Assembly (NCBI RefSeq): GCF_030817595.1
Contig: NZ_JAUSZN010000001.1
Span: forward strand, 4,719,501-4,783,500
Reading direction: 5' to 3'
Source of the DNA: Neobacillus niacini
GTDB lineage: Bacteria; Bacillota; Bacilli; Bacillales; Cytobacillaceae
DNA: 64,000 nucleotides
Shown: positions 45,601 through 53,249 of the stretch, piece by piece
Position numbering within the stretch: the first letter of the stretch is position 1
How the letters are laid out: every line of letters starts with the position of its first letter
Translations under genes and position numbers: made by a program
The notes under the pieces: model-generated
What the model was told of the DNA's origin: nothing
What the model saw: only the letters and a program-made list of their open reading frames with translations
Database searches by the model: none

Positions 45601-47288
45601 GCAATGACCTCATATTGACCACTGTTAAACTCACCGCGCTTGATGGTATAGGAATCTGCGCCAGATACAGCGGACCAGGTTAATGCAGCTCTGCCATCAC
45701 CGGCAGTAGCGTTCATACCGTTTGGAATGGCTGGTACACCACTCGTCGATACAGCAGCACCGTTAATCGGTTGGGAATTTGCACTTTCGGCTGTTTCGTT
45801 CTTGGCGGATACGACATAATAGTACTTCTCGCCATCGGGAATCCCGGTATCTGTATAACTGGTTTCCGTTACACCGTTTTTGATGACCTCATAGCCGATG
45901 CCCTTTTGTTTACTGCGCAAGACTTGGTAAGACTCGGCACCATTGACGGATTCCCAATGAATGGTTACCCCGCCATTACCATGACTTGCTGAAAGGCCGG
46001 TCGGAGCTTGCAATGGCGCTACAGGCACTGCCGTTATAGCTTGTGAATCTGCGCTCTCACCGCTACTCGTTTCGGCAGATACAACATAGTAATACTTCTG
46101 ACCATTCTCTAACCCTGTATCCCTGAAGTCGGTTTCTGCCATTTTTTCAGCAATGGTCTGATAAGGACCCTCCTTCGTGGTACTGCGTTTTAGATTGTAG
46201 GTTACCTGTTGGGCCGAACTCGGTTCCCAGCTTACATCAACCTGACTGTTTCTTGAAAGAGCAGTCAATCCTTTTGGTACAGAAGGCAGGTTTGAAGGAT
46301 CTGGAGCAGTAGGTACTGCACTTACGACATTTGAATTCACACTCTCGCCGTTCTCCGTTACGGCAGATACGACATAATAGTAAGTCGTTCCATTGGTTAA
46401 CCCTGTATCATGGAACTGGGTTCCCTCTATTTTTTCAGCAATGGTTTGAAAAGGACCTTCTTGTGTGGTACTGCGTTTCAGATTGTACGTTACGTTTGAG
46501 ACAGAATCATTTCCTTCGATACCAAGAGCCCACTTGACCGATTCGTCAACCAGATTCCACCCGGCTTCGGTCATATGGTCTTCTTGACCTGCAAATAAAA
46601 ACGTAGCAACCTGCCGGGCAGGAACTGGGTCACCATTTACATTTTTCGCACCTTTTTCGTAAGCAAATATCGTGGCTTTGGTAGGATCATCTGATGCAGT
46701 AGCAATGATGATGGCCTCTTGACCGGGCTTTCCGAAATTTACTTTACCAGCCTGGTTATACACCTTAACCGTGCCGCTTAATCCGGCAGAAAGGGGATGA
46801 TTGCCATCCTTGATGGTAAGTGAATCCTGATTTTCATAGCTTCCAAAGGTGCCTGAAGAAGCATCACTTAAATGAATATCATCCAGTGCATACGGTTCCG
46901 CATAGACAACCGGAACGGGGGAATTCATAAACTTTTTGCCAATATAGGAGGATCCTGAGGATTCCCCGACAAATACGACATCATAGGCAAGTGCATCTTC
47001 AGTCGTTACCTCGTTATCCTTTTTAAAAGTGACCGAGTACCCAAGCGATTTCAAATGAGCCATTGTTTTTTCATCTGCCGGGATCCCTGTCCCCACAAGT
47101 AATACTCTTTTTCCTTCAACCAATGGATCCCAACTTACATCAACCTGACTGTCTTTTGATACAGCACTTACTCCAGTTGGTGCTGGAATTTCAGTTGGCT
47201 CTGCTGCTGAAACCGATGTAAGGGCAGCATTCTGTACAACTGAGAGCAATAAGATCAAACTTAGAAAAATATTGAGTAATTTATTCAT
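42651..47288 (-). CDS. Secreted bifunctional pectin methylesterase - pectate lyase (CE8-PL10)
   Basis: Extracellular pectin-degrading enzyme of 1545 residues. Signal peptide (1-28, SVSAA). Then Fn3 domain 1, split after SWDPL by an inserted alpha/beta domain (about 58-258), and Fn3 domains 2-4 (about 335-605). The CE8 pectinesterase (about 607-905) has GQAVAA, Asp741 in GYQDTLY, Asp762 in VDFIFG and Arg819 in LGRPW. Two bacterial Ig-like domains (about 915-1085) and a linker domain precede the PL10 pectate lyase (about 1200-1515: IDNDATTNE, DAGGWPQVYP, FNDNAMVRVM, GRDG). It would demethylate and then cleave polygalacturonate. ATG 47288 follows AAGGAGG; an ATG ten codons earlier overlaps that site. 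Confidence 0.92.
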   Translation of the reverse strand: MNKLLNIFLSLILLLSVVQNAALTSVSAAEPTEIPAPTGVSAVSKDSQVDVSWDPLVEGKRVLLVGTGIPADEKTMAHLKSLGYSVTFKKDNEVTTEDALAYDVVFVGESSGSSYIGKKFMNSPVPVVYAEPYALDDIHLSDASSGTFGSYENQDSLTIKDGNHPLSAGLSGTVKVYNQAGKVNFGKPGQEAIIIATASDDPTKATIFAYEKGAKNVNGDPVPARQVATFLFAGQEDHMTEAGWNLVDESVKWALGIEGNDSVSNVTYNLKRSTTQEGPFQTIAEKIEGTQFHDTGLTNGTTYYYVVSAVTENGESVNSNVVSAVPTAPDPSNLPSVPKGLTALSRNSQVDVSWEPSSAQQVTYNLKRSTTKEGPYQTIAEKMAETDFRDTGLENGQKYYYVVSAETSSGESADSQAITAVPVAPLQAPTGLSASHGNGGVTIHWESVNGAESYQVLRSKQKGIGYEVIKNGVTETSYTDTGIPDGEKYYYVVSAKNETAESANSQPINGAAVSTSGVPAIPNGMNATAGDGRAALTWSAVSGADSYTIKRGEFNSGQYEVIAKNIHSTGYQDIGLTNGDTYDYVISAVNEQGESLGSEPIAVTPAKVTVVAKEGGDFKTIQEAIDAAPDNSTKRHVIFIKNGEYREKLTIPKSKTNLSFVGESKEGTVLVYNDNANTPGPDGKPLGTSNSSSIFIYANDFIAQNLTIQNDSGQGTGQAVAAYVRADRLYFENVQFLGYQDTLYAHTGRQYYKNCYVEGDVDFIFGGATAMFDTCHLHSKRTGSKLTAASTDQVTPYGYVFLDSKITSDEDVTNVHLGRPWRPYSAVTYINTEMDASIVPDGWDNWGKVENEKTARYSEYNNMGPGADPKKRDPWTTQLTPEEVNQYTVQNVMKGSDGWDPEKIGIIPLSPLSAPIISLDQQDSIVNTPSFTITGQVDKEAAVSVNGKEISLQKDGSFSTTVVLNDGLNTITVEAVDAAGNQAIPAVLKIVYDHEKPVISIDDLKGEKNGNHYNVIYNPLPITGKLNEAGTVMVNGEKVNVSEKLTFSTKVILKPGLNNITITAVDQAGNEAESVTINVVPKGNAVPDGPVKIIKSETTNANTVEVTFSSKLEKFDASDIELQTATNDWAALNPGLKQLMTVESITTKVNKDNHTVAVIKTKEAFQEDGSITLPKVEDPFHIQYLNADYYTGDRTQDIKHADALLTWQMDHGGWFKNWVEKYKRPWDGKEPKSEWYSTNHGELGTIDNDATTNEILFLALMYKETGDARYKDSVLKGIDFLLEMQVDAGGWPQVYPARGGYSDYVTFNDNAMVRVMSVLTMVKEKKYPFNSDIGDEQLSEQIDDALGRGLDYMLKSQIKVDGEVTAWCAQHDPVTYEPKGARAYEHPSISGSESVGIVQYLMSLPNPSTEVQAAIHGALNWFEEVKLAGTKYVSGDPNGQYFYPDENSNTWYRFYEIGTNRPIFSGRDGVIKHNILEIEKERRDGYRWAGEWPQKLLNIANTTGYYENRVYVEVVGDQSKNAAGESLEIGNLYRIEASASGSTSK

Positions 47289-47568
47289 TCGTTCCTCCTT
47301 GGGTGTAAACCCTTTCATTTTAAGATGAAATACTGCCTGCTCCGAAATCCTTTCCTTTGTTACCCACTTGGTAAAAACATAAACAATCCCTTCCTTTCAA
47401 AAAATGTGCCCTTGCAATTGAGAGTATAAGTAAATGAATTTTCTAAATATATAATCATTTTTACAGAGTTAAGCTAAAAGTCCTGCAGGAAGATAAAAAA
47501 GGAAAGGAATTGAGCATAACTTCGGGACATGATTATGGCTATTATCCTATCCGAATATGGAGTCAGGG

Positions 47569-47598
47569 GATCGGTGCCGATCGGTGCCAATCGGTGCC
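47569..47598. repeat. Triple decamer repeat of a REP core
   Basis: Three tandem copies of GATCGGTGCC (last with AATCGGTGCC) run into TGTCACC, the GGTGCCTGTCACC REP palindrome. Slippage-type expansion is likely. Confidence 0.7.
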
Positions 47599-47640
47599 TG
47601 TCACCGCTTGTGGACAGATTCCACCTGAGGTGGACAGTTA

Positions 47641-47775
47641 CCAATACACTGTCACTCCCCGAAATTATCGAAGATTGATAGGTTTTTAGATTGGTAAACA
47701 GTGATAGAATGGTGTAGTTGAATATGTTGGGGTGGTTGGTTGATGCTCTTCTTTCCGTTAAGGGAAGGAGGTAAT
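47641..47775. repeat. R2 dispersed repeat, copy 3 (short)
   Basis: CACTGTCACTCCCCG, TTATCGAAGATTGATAGG, CAGTGATAGAATGG, TGAATATGTTGGGGTGGT and CTTCTTTCCGTTAAGGGAAGG follow in order as in copies 1 and 2. The copy ends at GGAGGTAATT, without the small ORF, and abuts an R1 copy. Confidence 0.75.
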
Positions 47776-47781
47776 TATCAT

Positions 47782-48042
47782 AGAAGTTTGTCAGATTGTT
47801 TACTTTACTAGTTTCTATTGTCAGTTTTAAGGAGTATTCTAAAAAATCATCATTTTTATTCGACAAGTTCCTCTCCTGAAATCAAGTAGAAACTCATATG
47901 TCAATGGGGTTCATGCGTTATTTAATCAAGCGTTTGATTAGTAGAGTTCGAGTTAACCAATTGTTTGATTAGTATTGCATTACGTGTTGGTAATGCTGCG
48001 TCTGCTCGTTTCGGGTAGGAAGAAAATTGTCGAGATGATGGG
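47782..48042. repeat. R1 dispersed intergenic repeat, copy 4
   Basis: It contains TTTACTAGTTTCTATTGTCAG, TTATTCGACAAG, two palindromes (TTTAATCAAGCGTTTGATTAG near 47.92 kb; GTTAACCAATTGTTTGATTAG near 47.95 kb), GCATTACGTGTTGGTAATGC and GTCGAGATGAT. Confidence 0.8.
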
Positions 48043-48208
48043 TTAGCGTTAACGGGTTCCATACATGTATGCGCAGCAAAGGTGAACTTACGAAAACAAT
48101 CAGACATAATGCATTTCCTAATAAGTTATTTTTACATTCAGAGGAATTGCCATCTTGGAATAACCTGTCGGTAATTGTATTTAGATTTTTCGGAATATGC
48201 CTATATGT

Positions 48209-48246
48209 AAAAAAGATCACCAAATTAAATTGTGTGATCTTTTTTA
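48209..48246. terminator. Bidirectional hairpin
   Basis: AAAAAGATCAC pairs with GTGATCTTTTT around an AT-rich loop. On the minus strand it lies downstream of the regulator gene ending at 48316 and probably ends it. Confidence 0.7.
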
Positions 48247-48315
48247 CTTTATTTCGTACCTGTCAAGCTGAAAAATTGCTAGACGGTGAAAGACTAACCC
48301 GAGTAAGTGCGGTAG

Positions 48316-50352
48316 TCATGTAAGTGAGACTATTGAATTCCTCAAATAACATGCAAGCTGAATTTTTAAAATGTCTTCTGGGTTCGAAAAGGAAATTTGA
48401 AGCTTTTCTTCGATCCTTTTTAGCCTTTGATATAAAGTATTAACATGGATATGCAAAAGTTTGGCTGTTTGTGTTGCTTGACGATCATTTTCCATATAGG
48501 CAAGCAGGGTTTGTTCCAAATCCAAAGTACCATCTTTATCAGATGTGAGGGGATTAAAAACTTCATTAACAAACGAGTTCAGGTCATCCATGGGTTGATG
48601 AATAAAAAGATGATTAATGCCAATATCTTGATAATTTACAATACTTTTAAGCTGCCTCGAGATTAGGAAGGAAAGGGCTTTATCCGCTTCGGAGTAACTT
48701 TTTGCTATATTATCCATACTTGGATAGCAAGTACCAATCCCTATTTTTAGCGATTCTTCATGAACATTCATCCAGTTGGAATGAATAAGCTCTAGTTTCT
48801 TTTTTACATAATCCTGATCTGCATAGTGATTAAATTGGCATACCAACGTCACTTTATTTCCATAACCAAAAATGATTGAAACATAGATTCCTAAAAGTTT
48901 CTTGATTTGGGCAATTAGTTTATGCATTTGCATATTAAGAAAGTGAAAGTCAGCGTGAGGATGGATATGAATGGTGACTGCCATATAATAGGGATGATCA
49001 TCCATTCTAAGCTCAATGGCCTTTTTTCGTATCAGGTTATATTCTCGGCACTGAATGAAGTCATTAAATAGATCATTTGTTTTTTGATAATAAGAATCCA
49101 CTAATGTTTGTTTTCTGATAATCTCTAATGCAATCACGGAACTTGCCTGTTCCATTATCATTTTATTTAAAGGAAAAAAATCATCTTCCTCCATTTCTAC
49201 TGCGATTATTCCAATCGGAACGTCAATTGCAATAATAGGGTGAATATACAAGGACTGACTATTAAGAGACTCAGTAAAAAAAGATTGAGTTTTTAATTTT
49301 GTATTTATCTCTGAAGGCAGTTCCCCTTTCCATTGGGTCGGACTGGAGTATTGTTGATGATCCGTTAAGTCTACGATCATTAATGGATGATTGATCATCT
49401 TTTTTATTTCATTAGCGATTTTTTGTAAACCTTTACTTTGAAGCGACAGTTTTATTAAGGTATTGTGAATGGTATCTCGTTGAATTAAAAGATCATTTTG
49501 TTTTTTGAGATTTTGGTAGAGTTTCGAATTTCTTAATACAATCGAGACCTGATCAGAAAAGCTTTCTAACAGTTGTTGATCATCTTTCGTTAAAAGGGGA
49601 TAAGGACCATTTTGGTAGACAATCAATACACATAAAGTACGCTCCTCCACCTTTATTGGAACTGAAATAATAGATTTCAAATCGTCCAATTGGACGGAAT
49701 TATACAGATGAAATAGATTATCAGATGCAATATTAGATGATTCTGAGATAATTTCCTCTATATTGGTAAGAATAAAAGATTTATTATCTTTAAATGTTTT
49801 CCCGATAATTCCTTCGCCAACTTTCATCCGCATTTTTTTGATTTCTTCATTTGGTCCGCCCGTCCAAGCTTTAGGAAATAGCACATCTAAGCTTGGTTCG
49901 TACATCCATAGAACTCCCATATCTGCTGCAGGAATAACAGATAAGGCATTTTCTAATATTTTTTTTAACAGGTTATCTAAATCTTCGAGGACGGAGATAT
50001 CACGGATACTTTCCATCATTTTGTTCCTGATATATTTTTCTCGATCTAGCATTACTTGCAAGTAATATAAATCTATGATTGGTTTAAGTTCTCGCTCATT
50101 GTTTAGTACGGAGGTTTTACTGATTCTAATGACAATGGTTGTATGATTGGAATAATGGTAGTAAAGATCGTTGAAAGTTTCATCGGTACGTATATTTTCA
50201 TTGAAAAATCTTTCTGGTGTGGGAGTTTCTTTGTCAAAATGATGGGATACTACAAGTGAAAAATCTAATCCCTTTATACTTTGCCACACCTGAAAATGTG
50301 AAAGGCAACTGTTATCTATTAAAAATTGTTTTAATTTCATCAATGTCTCCAC
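48316..50352 (-). CDS. GAF-domain PucR/CdaR-type transcriptional regulator
   Basis: A 678-residue regulator. A GAF domain (about 120-285: ISVLEDLDNLLKKILENALS, VGEGIIGKTF, ISVPI) is followed by a second GAF-like or helical region (about 320-430), a degenerate GGDEF-like fold (about 450-570: YYMAVTIHIH, SIIFGYGNKVTLVC) and a C-terminal PucR-type HTH_30 (about 610-665: LEQTLLAYMENDRQATQTAK then LLHIHVNTLYQRLKRIEEKL). It is divergent from the MFS-M20-serine dehydratase genes, 136 bp away, and is their probable activator, sensing a small ligand via GAF. Confidence 0.82.
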   Translation of the reverse strand: METLMKLKQFLIDNSCLSHFQVWQSIKGLDFSLVVSHHFDKETPTPERFFNENIRTDETFNDLYYHYSNHTTIVIRISKTSVLNNERELKPIIDLYYLQVMLDREKYIRNKMMESIRDISVLEDLDNLLKKILENALSVIPAADMGVLWMYEPSLDVLFPKAWTGGPNEEIKKMRMKVGEGIIGKTFKDNKSFILTNIEEIISESSNIASDNLFHLYNSVQLDDLKSIISVPIKVEERTLCVLIVYQNGPYPLLTKDDQQLLESFSDQVSIVLRNSKLYQNLKKQNDLLIQRDTIHNTLIKLSLQSKGLQKIANEIKKMINHPLMIVDLTDHQQYSSPTQWKGELPSEINTKLKTQSFFTESLNSQSLYIHPIIAIDVPIGIIAVEMEEDDFFPLNKMIMEQASSVIALEIIRKQTLVDSYYQKTNDLFNDFIQCREYNLIRKKAIELRMDDHPYYMAVTIHIHPHADFHFLNMQMHKLIAQIKKLLGIYVSIIFGYGNKVTLVCQFNHYADQDYVKKKLELIHSNWMNVHEESLKIGIGTCYPSMDNIAKSYSEADKALSFLISRQLKSIVNYQDIGINHLFIHQPMDDLNSFVNEVFNPLTSDKDGTLDLEQTLLAYMENDRQATQTAKLLHIHVNTLYQRLKRIEEKLQISFSNPEDILKIQLACYLRNSIVSLT

Positions 50353-50488
50353 TTTTACAATCCCTCCATAGGACTATGTAGAACTCCACATAATTTATGT
50401 CCTAATTATATAGGGATGAACATTGTTTGAATAGTTTTAATTTTTTATAATTAAATAGAATTCAACAAATTTAGCTAGGAGGTTTTAT

Positions 50489-51718
50489 ATGGTATCCAAA
50501 TTATCGCAGAACTGGAAGTATGTCATTATCATCTTGCTATTTTTAGGGTGGTCAATTGGAAACTTTGATCGATTTTTCATGAATTATGCGATTTTAGGTA
50601 TTTCAAAGGATCTCCAACTAAGTGCCTCTCAGACAGGAATTGTTTTAAGTAGCTTTTTTGCAGGCTATGCTTTAATGCAAATTCCGGGTGGGTGGCTCGC
50701 AGATCGTTTTGGTTTCCGAAAAATCATTATCATCGCTGTTTTTGCTTGGTCCGTTTTCACGATTTTGTCAGGAATGGCATGGTCCTTCATGTCCTTAATC
50801 CTCATTCGATTTCTTTTTGGGCTTGGGGAAGGAAGCTTTTTTCCATCCGCTTCAAAAGGTATTGCTAGTTGGTTTCCGCAAAATGAACGGAGCCGTGCCA
50901 TGTCCTTTATGCTCACTTCCGGTACGATAATGGGAGTAATAACACCAATCATTGGTACCCAATCCATGCAAAGTGTCGGTTGGAGAATGATCTTTTATAT
51001 TGCGGGTGCCATTGGAATTATATTTGTCTTGCTATACGTCTTTTTCTTAAAAGAGCGGAAAGGTTCAACTGTAGGAATTACTGAAAGCCCTTCCAAAAGA
51101 AAAGCACCTTTACGAGAGGTTTTGAAAACCCCGATTATATGGAATTTGTTCATTGCATATTTTGCAATTTATGCCGTCCAATGGGGATTAATGGCATGGA
51201 TGCCAACTTATTTAGTAGAGGCAAGTAATCTTGACTTAACATCCGTTGGGTATATTTCAGCTATTCCAGCGGTTGCAGGAATTATCGCGATGCTTGGAAG
51301 TGGCTATATTTTAGATAAATTACCTGAAGGAAAAGATAAGGTAATCGCAGGGATATTTGCAGTATTAACGGCGGTTTTTCTTTATTTAATGGCTTTTGCG
51401 CCAAACATCGCTATGTTTGCTGTCTATCAAAGTGTGGTTACGGTATTCATGTCGTTTAATATTATTCTCATCATTTCGGCTCCATTAAAAATGTTATCAG
51501 AAGAGGTTGTAGGAACGGCAAATGGTTTTATTAATACAGGTGCACAATTCGCTGGTGTACTTACTCCAATGCTAATAGGATTTTTTGTCGATGCTTTTGA
51601 CGGTTCTTATACAGTTGCTTTTATTATGCTGATTATGTTTGCTCTATTGTGTGCTGGATCTTTATTTTTAATAGGCTATAAGAAAGAGGTTCCTTCTTTC
51701 AATGAAAATATAAGTTAG
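50489..51718 (+). CDS. MFS transporter, anion:cation symporter-like
   Basis: A 409-residue transporter with 12 predicted helices. NFDRFFMNYAILGISKDLQL, GWLADRFGFRK (loop 2-3 signature) and FGLGEGSFFPSASKGIASWF identify the anion:cation symporter branch (glucarate/hexuronate/allantoate type), so a carboxylate substrate is likely. GCTAGGAGG precedes the ATG. It is first in a compact operon: the next gene starts 11 bp later. Confidence 0.85.
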   Translation: MVSKLSQNWKYVIIILLFLGWSIGNFDRFFMNYAILGISKDLQLSASQTGIVLSSFFAGYALMQIPGGWLADRFGFRKIIIIAVFAWSVFTILSGMAWSFMSLILIRFLFGLGEGSFFPSASKGIASWFPQNERSRAMSFMLTSGTIMGVITPIIGTQSMQSVGWRMIFYIAGAIGIIFVLLYVFFLKERKGSTVGITESPSKRKAPLREVLKTPIIWNLFIAYFAIYAVQWGLMAWMPTYLVEASNLDLTSVGYISAIPAVAGIIAMLGSGYILDKLPEGKDKVIAGIFAVLTAVFLYLMAFAPNIAMFAVYQSVVTVFMSFNIILIISAPLKMLSEEVVGTANGFINTGAQFAGVLTPMLIGFFVDAFDGSYTVAFIMLIMFALLCAGSLFLIGYKKEVPSFNENIS

Positions 51719-51729
51719 GAGATGGAAAC

Positions 51730-53175
51730 ATGACGGTTATATCAAAGCAAATTACTAGTTTAATAGATGATAAACGCGCCTTGTATACACAGTTAAGTGA
51801 TCAAATATGGGAGTTTGCTGAAACCAGATTTGAGGAATTCCGTTCAGCTGAGTTGCTTTGTGAAGCAATGGAAAAGGAAGGGTTTGAAGTAAAAAAGGGA
51901 ATAGCTGGTCTTGAAACAGGCTTTATCGCCTCCTATGGATCTGGGCATCCGGTCATTGCAATTCTCGGTGAATACGATGCTTTGGCAGGACTAAGTCAAC
52001 AAGCAAGCAGCAATAAGTTTGAGTCCATTGTGAAAAATGGAAATGGCCATGGCTGCGGACATAATTTGCTAGGAGTAGGTTCGTTAGCGGCAGCTATAGC
52101 GGTTAAGGATTATATGAAAGAACATAAGCTTGCTGGAACTGTACAATATTTTGGCTGTCCGGCCGAAGAAAGTGGATACGGGAAAACATTTATGGCAAGA
52201 GACGGTTTTTTCAAAGATGTGGATGCTGCCTTCTCATGGCATCCTGCCACCATGAATGCTGTTATGAACTCCACTGCTAATGCGGTTATCCATGCACACT
52301 TTAAATTTAAAGGGAGAAGTGCCCATGCAGGTGCAGCCCCACATTTAGGAAGAAGCGCTTTAGATGCGGTCGAACTGATGAACGTTGGAGTCAATTATAT
52401 GAGAGAACACACGATTGATGAAGCTCGGATTCATTATGCTGTAACCAATACAGGGGGATTAGCTCCAAACGTCGTTCAGGCTGAAGCGGAAGTGACGTAT
52501 TTAATCCGTGCCCCGAAACCATATCAAGTAAAAGAGCTTTATGACAGGGTAGTAGACTGTGCCCGCGGTGCGGCACTTATGACGCAAACGAAGGTAGATT
52601 ACGAAATTCAAGGTTCCTGCCATAATTTAATTCCTAACCTGACCCTTGAAAAGGTAATGCACCAATATATGCAAGAAATAGGAGCTTCTCTTGCTACTGA
52701 ACAGGATATAAACTATGCAAAAACCATCTATGAAACGTTGACGGACGAGGAGAAGCGTGCGGCAGCTTTACAAGTTGGGAAACAGGGAGCTTCTCAATTA
52801 GCCGAACGACCGATTGCCGACTTTATCGTCCCATTTTCTGAAAAAGAATCATTTATGGGAGGTTCTACGGATGTTGCCGATGTTAGCTGGAATGTACCCA
52901 CAGCACAATGTGTTACTTCCACTTGGGCGTTTGGAACACCGTTTCATACTTGGCAGGCTGTGGCACAAGGTAAAGAAAGTTATGCCCATGATGCCATGCT
53001 ATTAGCTGGAAAGGCAATGGCATGTACTGCTATCTCGGTTCTTGAAAACCCAGAATTACTTGAAAAGGCGAAGAAGGAATTAGTAGAAAGGCTTGACGGT
53101 GAAACCTATGAGTCGCTAATCCCGAAGGAGCTTACACCTCCGAAAAATAAACAAAAGGTGTATCAAACAATATAA
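51730..53175 (+). CDS. M20 amidohydrolase, AbgB-like
   Basis: A 481-residue metallopeptidase-like amidohydrolase; E. coli AbgB has the same length. Metal ligands sit in HGCGHNLLG (about 99-107), PAEESGYGK and WHPATMN; the dimerisation domain has FKGRSAHAGAAPHLG (about 196-210). The family splits N-acyl or p-aminobenzoyl amino acids. With a carboxylate importer before it and a serine dehydratase after it, the natural substrate may be an N-acyl-serine-type conjugate. GGAGATGGAAAC precedes the start. Confidence 0.85.
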   Translation: MTVISKQITSLIDDKRALYTQLSDQIWEFAETRFEEFRSAELLCEAMEKEGFEVKKGIAGLETGFIASYGSGHPVIAILGEYDALAGLSQQASSNKFESIVKNGNGHGCGHNLLGVGSLAAAIAVKDYMKEHKLAGTVQYFGCPAEESGYGKTFMARDGFFKDVDAAFSWHPATMNAVMNSTANAVIHAHFKFKGRSAHAGAAPHLGRSALDAVELMNVGVNYMREHTIDEARIHYAVTNTGGLAPNVVQAEAEVTYLIRAPKPYQVKELYDRVVDCARGAALMTQTKVDYEIQGSCHNLIPNLTLEKVMHQYMQEIGASLATEQDINYAKTIYETLTDEEKRAAALQVGKQGASQLAERPIADFIVPFSEKESFMGGSTDVADVSWNVPTAQCVTSTWAFGTPFHTWQAVAQGKESYAHDAMLLAGKAMACTAISVLENPELLEKAKKELVERLDGETYESLIPKELTPPKNKQKVYQTI

Positions 53176-53190
53176 AATTCATGAAACAAA

Positions 53191-53228
53191 GGGGACGGTT
53201 CTTATGGCTTTTAGGCATAAGGACCGTT
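53191..53228 (+). repeat. REP-type hairpin between M20 and serine dehydratase genes
   Basis: GGGGACGGTTCTTATGG folds onto GCATAAGGACCGTTTTC, a near-perfect stem with a short loop. It lies inside the operon spacer and may modulate downstream expression or mRNA stability. Confidence 0.7.
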
Positions 53229-53249
53229 TTCTTTAAAGGGAGTGAGCAT

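Noticed and set aside
48069..48323. Plus-strand 84-codon frame
   Set aside because: It runs through a bidirectional terminator and has no ribosome-binding site or family resemblance.
53181..53249. N-terminal extension of the serine dehydratase
   Set aside because: It only translates a REP hairpin; ATG 53250 has its own GGGAGTGAG site.
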